DNA of 6,495 bases from Crocinitomicaceae bacterium (GTDB lineage: Bacteria > Bacteroidota > Bacteroidia > Flavobacteriales_D > Crocinitomicaceae): positions 1 through 6,495 of the forward strand of contig JABSPC010000441.1 in NCBI GenBank assembly GCA_013215515.1, written 5' to 3'. Each line of letters starts with the position of its first letter. Position 1 is the first letter of the stretch. Positions 5,209-6,495 of this stretch are shown here, in pieces. Position numbers and translations under genes: made by a program. The notes beneath the pieces are model-generated. The model was not told where the DNA came from. It was given only the letters and a program-made list of their open reading frames with translations, and did not search any database.

Positions 5209-6156
5209 ATGAAACAGCTATTACTATCTTCATTATTGTTTGCCACCGCATTCAGTTTTGGACAAATTCGAGAAGGATATTACGATTCAGCCCAGCAATA
5301 TTCGGGCGATAGTCTAAGGACACAATTGAACCTTATTATTAGAAATCATACTGAATTTCCATACACCAGTTCAGGAACGGACGTTTGGGACATTTTAAAA
5401 GAAACGGATAGAGATACTACAAATCCAGATAATGTACTTCTAATCTATTCCGGCTGGTCTTTAGATGCGAATTCAGAATACAATTCAGGATCGGGATGGT
5501 CCAGAGAACATGTTTGGGCGAAGTCCAGAGGTGATTTTGGAACAGCAAAAGGACCTGGGACAGATGTTCATGCATTGCGGCCATGCGATGTAACAGTTAA
5601 CTCTGCAAGAAACAGCCGATGGTTTGCCGAATGTTCGAACCAATATATTGACGGAAATGGACCAACGGGGAGTTACACCAGTTCAAGCGAGTGGGTTTGG
5701 AAACCAAACGACAACGTGAAAGGTGATGTAGCCCGAATGATCTTCTATATGGCCACGCGTTACGAAGGTCAAAATGGTGAGCCAGATCTTAAAATAATCG
5801 ATTCTATCCCATCAGATAACCACACCAAAGAACCAATTCATGCAAAACTATCCGACCTTTATCAATGGCATTTAGACGATCCAGTTGACGATTGGGAGCG
5901 CAATAGAAACGATATCATCTATAACAGTTATCAGAACACCCGCACCCCGTTTATTGATCATCCGGAATATGCTACGCTAATTTGGGGCTTAACGCTTGAT
6001 ATTGATCAAATACAGTTTAGCACAGCATCGACGGATACGAAAGAACTGGTTAGAATTGTAGATACAAGTGGAAAGGAAACTGAATTTAAGGCGAATACGG
6101 TTTTGTTTTATTTGTATTCCGATGGGACGGTAAAGAAGGTGTTTGAAGCGAAGTGA
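5209..6156 (+). CDS. Secreted endonuclease I (EndA/NucM-like) with T9SS-type C-terminal domain
   Basis: A 315-residue extracellular nuclease of the Endonuclease_1 family (His-Me finger fold), which cuts DNA, and often RNA, without sequence specificity. Residues 1-19 are a signal peptide (MKQLLLSSLLFATAFSFGQ). The catalytic block WSREHVWAKS (97-106) carries Glu100 and the general-base His101. GTDVHALRPCD (117-127) and NSARNS (131-136) supply the conserved Asn/Arg metal and phosphate contacts. KGDVARMIFYMATRY (171-185) and the WERNRND...TPFIDHPEY stretch (229-254) are family hallmarks. Residues about 278-315, with VRIVDTSGKE and YLYSDGTVKKVF, resemble the short C-terminal sorting domains used by T9SS, so export through T9SS is likely. 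A role in nutrient or phosphate scavenging or biofilm DNA turnover is inferred. Length and motifs look intact. Confidence 0.93.
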   Translation: MKQLLLSSLLFATAFSFGQIREGYYDSAQQYSGDSLRTQLNLIIRNHTEFPYTSSGTDVWDILKETDRDTTNPDNVLLIYSGWSLDANSEYNSGSGWSREHVWAKSRGDFGTAKGPGTDVHALRPCDVTVNSARNSRWFAECSNQYIDGNGPTGSYTSSSEWVWKPNDNVKGDVARMIFYMATRYEGQNGEPDLKIIDSIPSDNHTKEPIHAKLSDLYQWHLDDPVDDWERNRNDIIYNSYQNTRTPFIDHPEYATLIWGLTLDIDQIQFSTASTDTKELVRIVDTSGKETEFKANTVLFYLYSDGTVKKVFEAK

Positions 6157-6164
6157 GTGGTTTT

Positions 6165-6182
6165 ACACTTAGGAAGTGTTTT
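6165..6182 (+). terminator. Intrinsic-terminator-like hairpin after the endonuclease gene
   Basis: ACACTT (6165-6170) pairs with AAGTGT (6174-6179) around the loop AGG, and the downstream side runs into TTTT (6179-6182). It starts 8 bases after the endonuclease stop. The stem is short (6 bp) and the T-run brief, so it may act together with the larger hairpin that follows. Confidence 0.45.
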
Positions 6183-6190
6183 CAAATTAT

Positions 6191-6220
6191 GGAATAAGTA
6201 AATTTATATTTACTTATTCC
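6191..6220. terminator. Perfect 13-bp-stem inverted repeat between convergent genes, probable bidirectional terminator
   Basis: GGAATAAGTAAAT (6191-6203) and its exact reverse complement (6208-6220) flank the loop TTAT. It ends 3 bases before the stop codon of the leftward regulator gene and lies 34 bases past the endonuclease stop, the usual place for a shared terminator of convergent genes. The stem is AT-rich and there is no classical T-run on either side, so termination efficiency is uncertain. Confidence 0.6.
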
Positions 6221-6223
6221 CCC

Positions 6224-6495
6224 CTAAATCACGCCATTATTAATCGCGAACTTAACCAGCCCTACCGAACTGCGAACGTTTAATTTTGCAGTTAGATTTT
6301 TCTTGTGGCCCTCAACTGTTCTTCTACTGATTTTGAGTTCGGATGCAATTTCATCGTGATTTCTCTCTTCAGCAATTAAGCGCAATACTTGAAATTCTCT
6401 TTTCGTTAACTCGGATACAAGACCCAAACGTGTGTGCTTTTTCTTAGCAACTCCCAAGAGTAATTGTGAAATGGAATTTCCGAAATAAGGTACTC
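6224..6495 (-). CDS. NarL/LuxR-type response regulator, C-terminal part (runs off the right edge)
   Basis: The frame is open from the right edge to the TAG at 6224-6226, giving 89 residues of a protein whose N-terminus lies outside. A full LuxR-type helix-turn-helix is present: LTKREFQVLRLIAEERNHDE, then IASELKISRRTVEGHKKNL, then LNVRSSVGLVKFAINNGVI. The recognition helix is within SRRTVEGHKKN. The preceding residues VPYFGNSISQLLLG resemble the linker after a receiver domain, so this is most likely a two-component response regulator. There is no ATG in the visible part; the TTG at 6455-6457 is internal, not a start. Its sensor kinase and targets are not visible. It converges with the endonuclease gene, so shared regulation is not implied. 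Confidence 0.88.
   Translation of the reverse strand, partial: VPYFGNSISQLLLGVAKKKHTRLGLVSELTKREFQVLRLIAEERNHDEIASELKISRRTVEGHKKNLTAKLNVRSSVGLVKFAINNGVI

Overview
The window looks like chromosomal DNA of a Bacteroidota bacterium, most likely a Flavobacteriales-type marine or environmental lineage. The grounds are moderately AT-rich sequence, start codons without clear Shine-Dalgarno sites, a TAnnTTTG-like promoter box, a TonB_C-domain protein of the type common in this phylum, and a secreted endonuclease I ending in a short type IX secretion (T9SS)-like C-terminal domain. No RNA gene, CRISPR array, origin or complete mobile element is visible.

Layout. Positions 2-181 hold the C-terminal end of an IS1595/ISXO2-like transposase, possibly followed by the right end of that element. 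After a gap of about 135 bp comes a compact rightward three-gene operon: an alpha/beta hydrolase (317-1009), a class B flavin-containing monooxygenase (1064-2356) and an extended short-chain dehydrogenase/NDP-sugar epimerase-like enzyme (2349-3320). The last two overlap by 8 bp. The operon looks like a small-molecule oxidation and tailoring pathway with unknown substrate. The monooxygenase carries Ile where animal FMOs have a catalytically important Asn.

The 208-bp gap after the operon (3321-3528) contains two competing stem-loops. It is also bounded by a perfect 13-bp direct repeat that starts inside the end of the epimerase-like gene. A small uncharacterised protein (3529-3933) follows. The 307-bp gap 3934-4240 has no intact gene, but its minus strand keeps a membrane-segment-like reading frame with no ATG, possibly a gene remnant.

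The right side is a separate neighbourhood. A leftward exported protein with a C-terminal TonB domain (4241-5014) is divergent from a rightward secreted endonuclease I (5209-6156), which has a promoter box very close to its ATG. The endonuclease converges on a leftward NarL/LuxR-type response regulator that runs off the right edge (6224-6495). The short gap between these two holds a terminator-like hairpin and a perfect 13-bp-stem inverted repeat, probably a shared terminator. I see no evident defence or other elaborate novel system. The best leads are the unknown tailoring operon, the repeat-bounded structured spacer and the small conserved-looking orphan protein.
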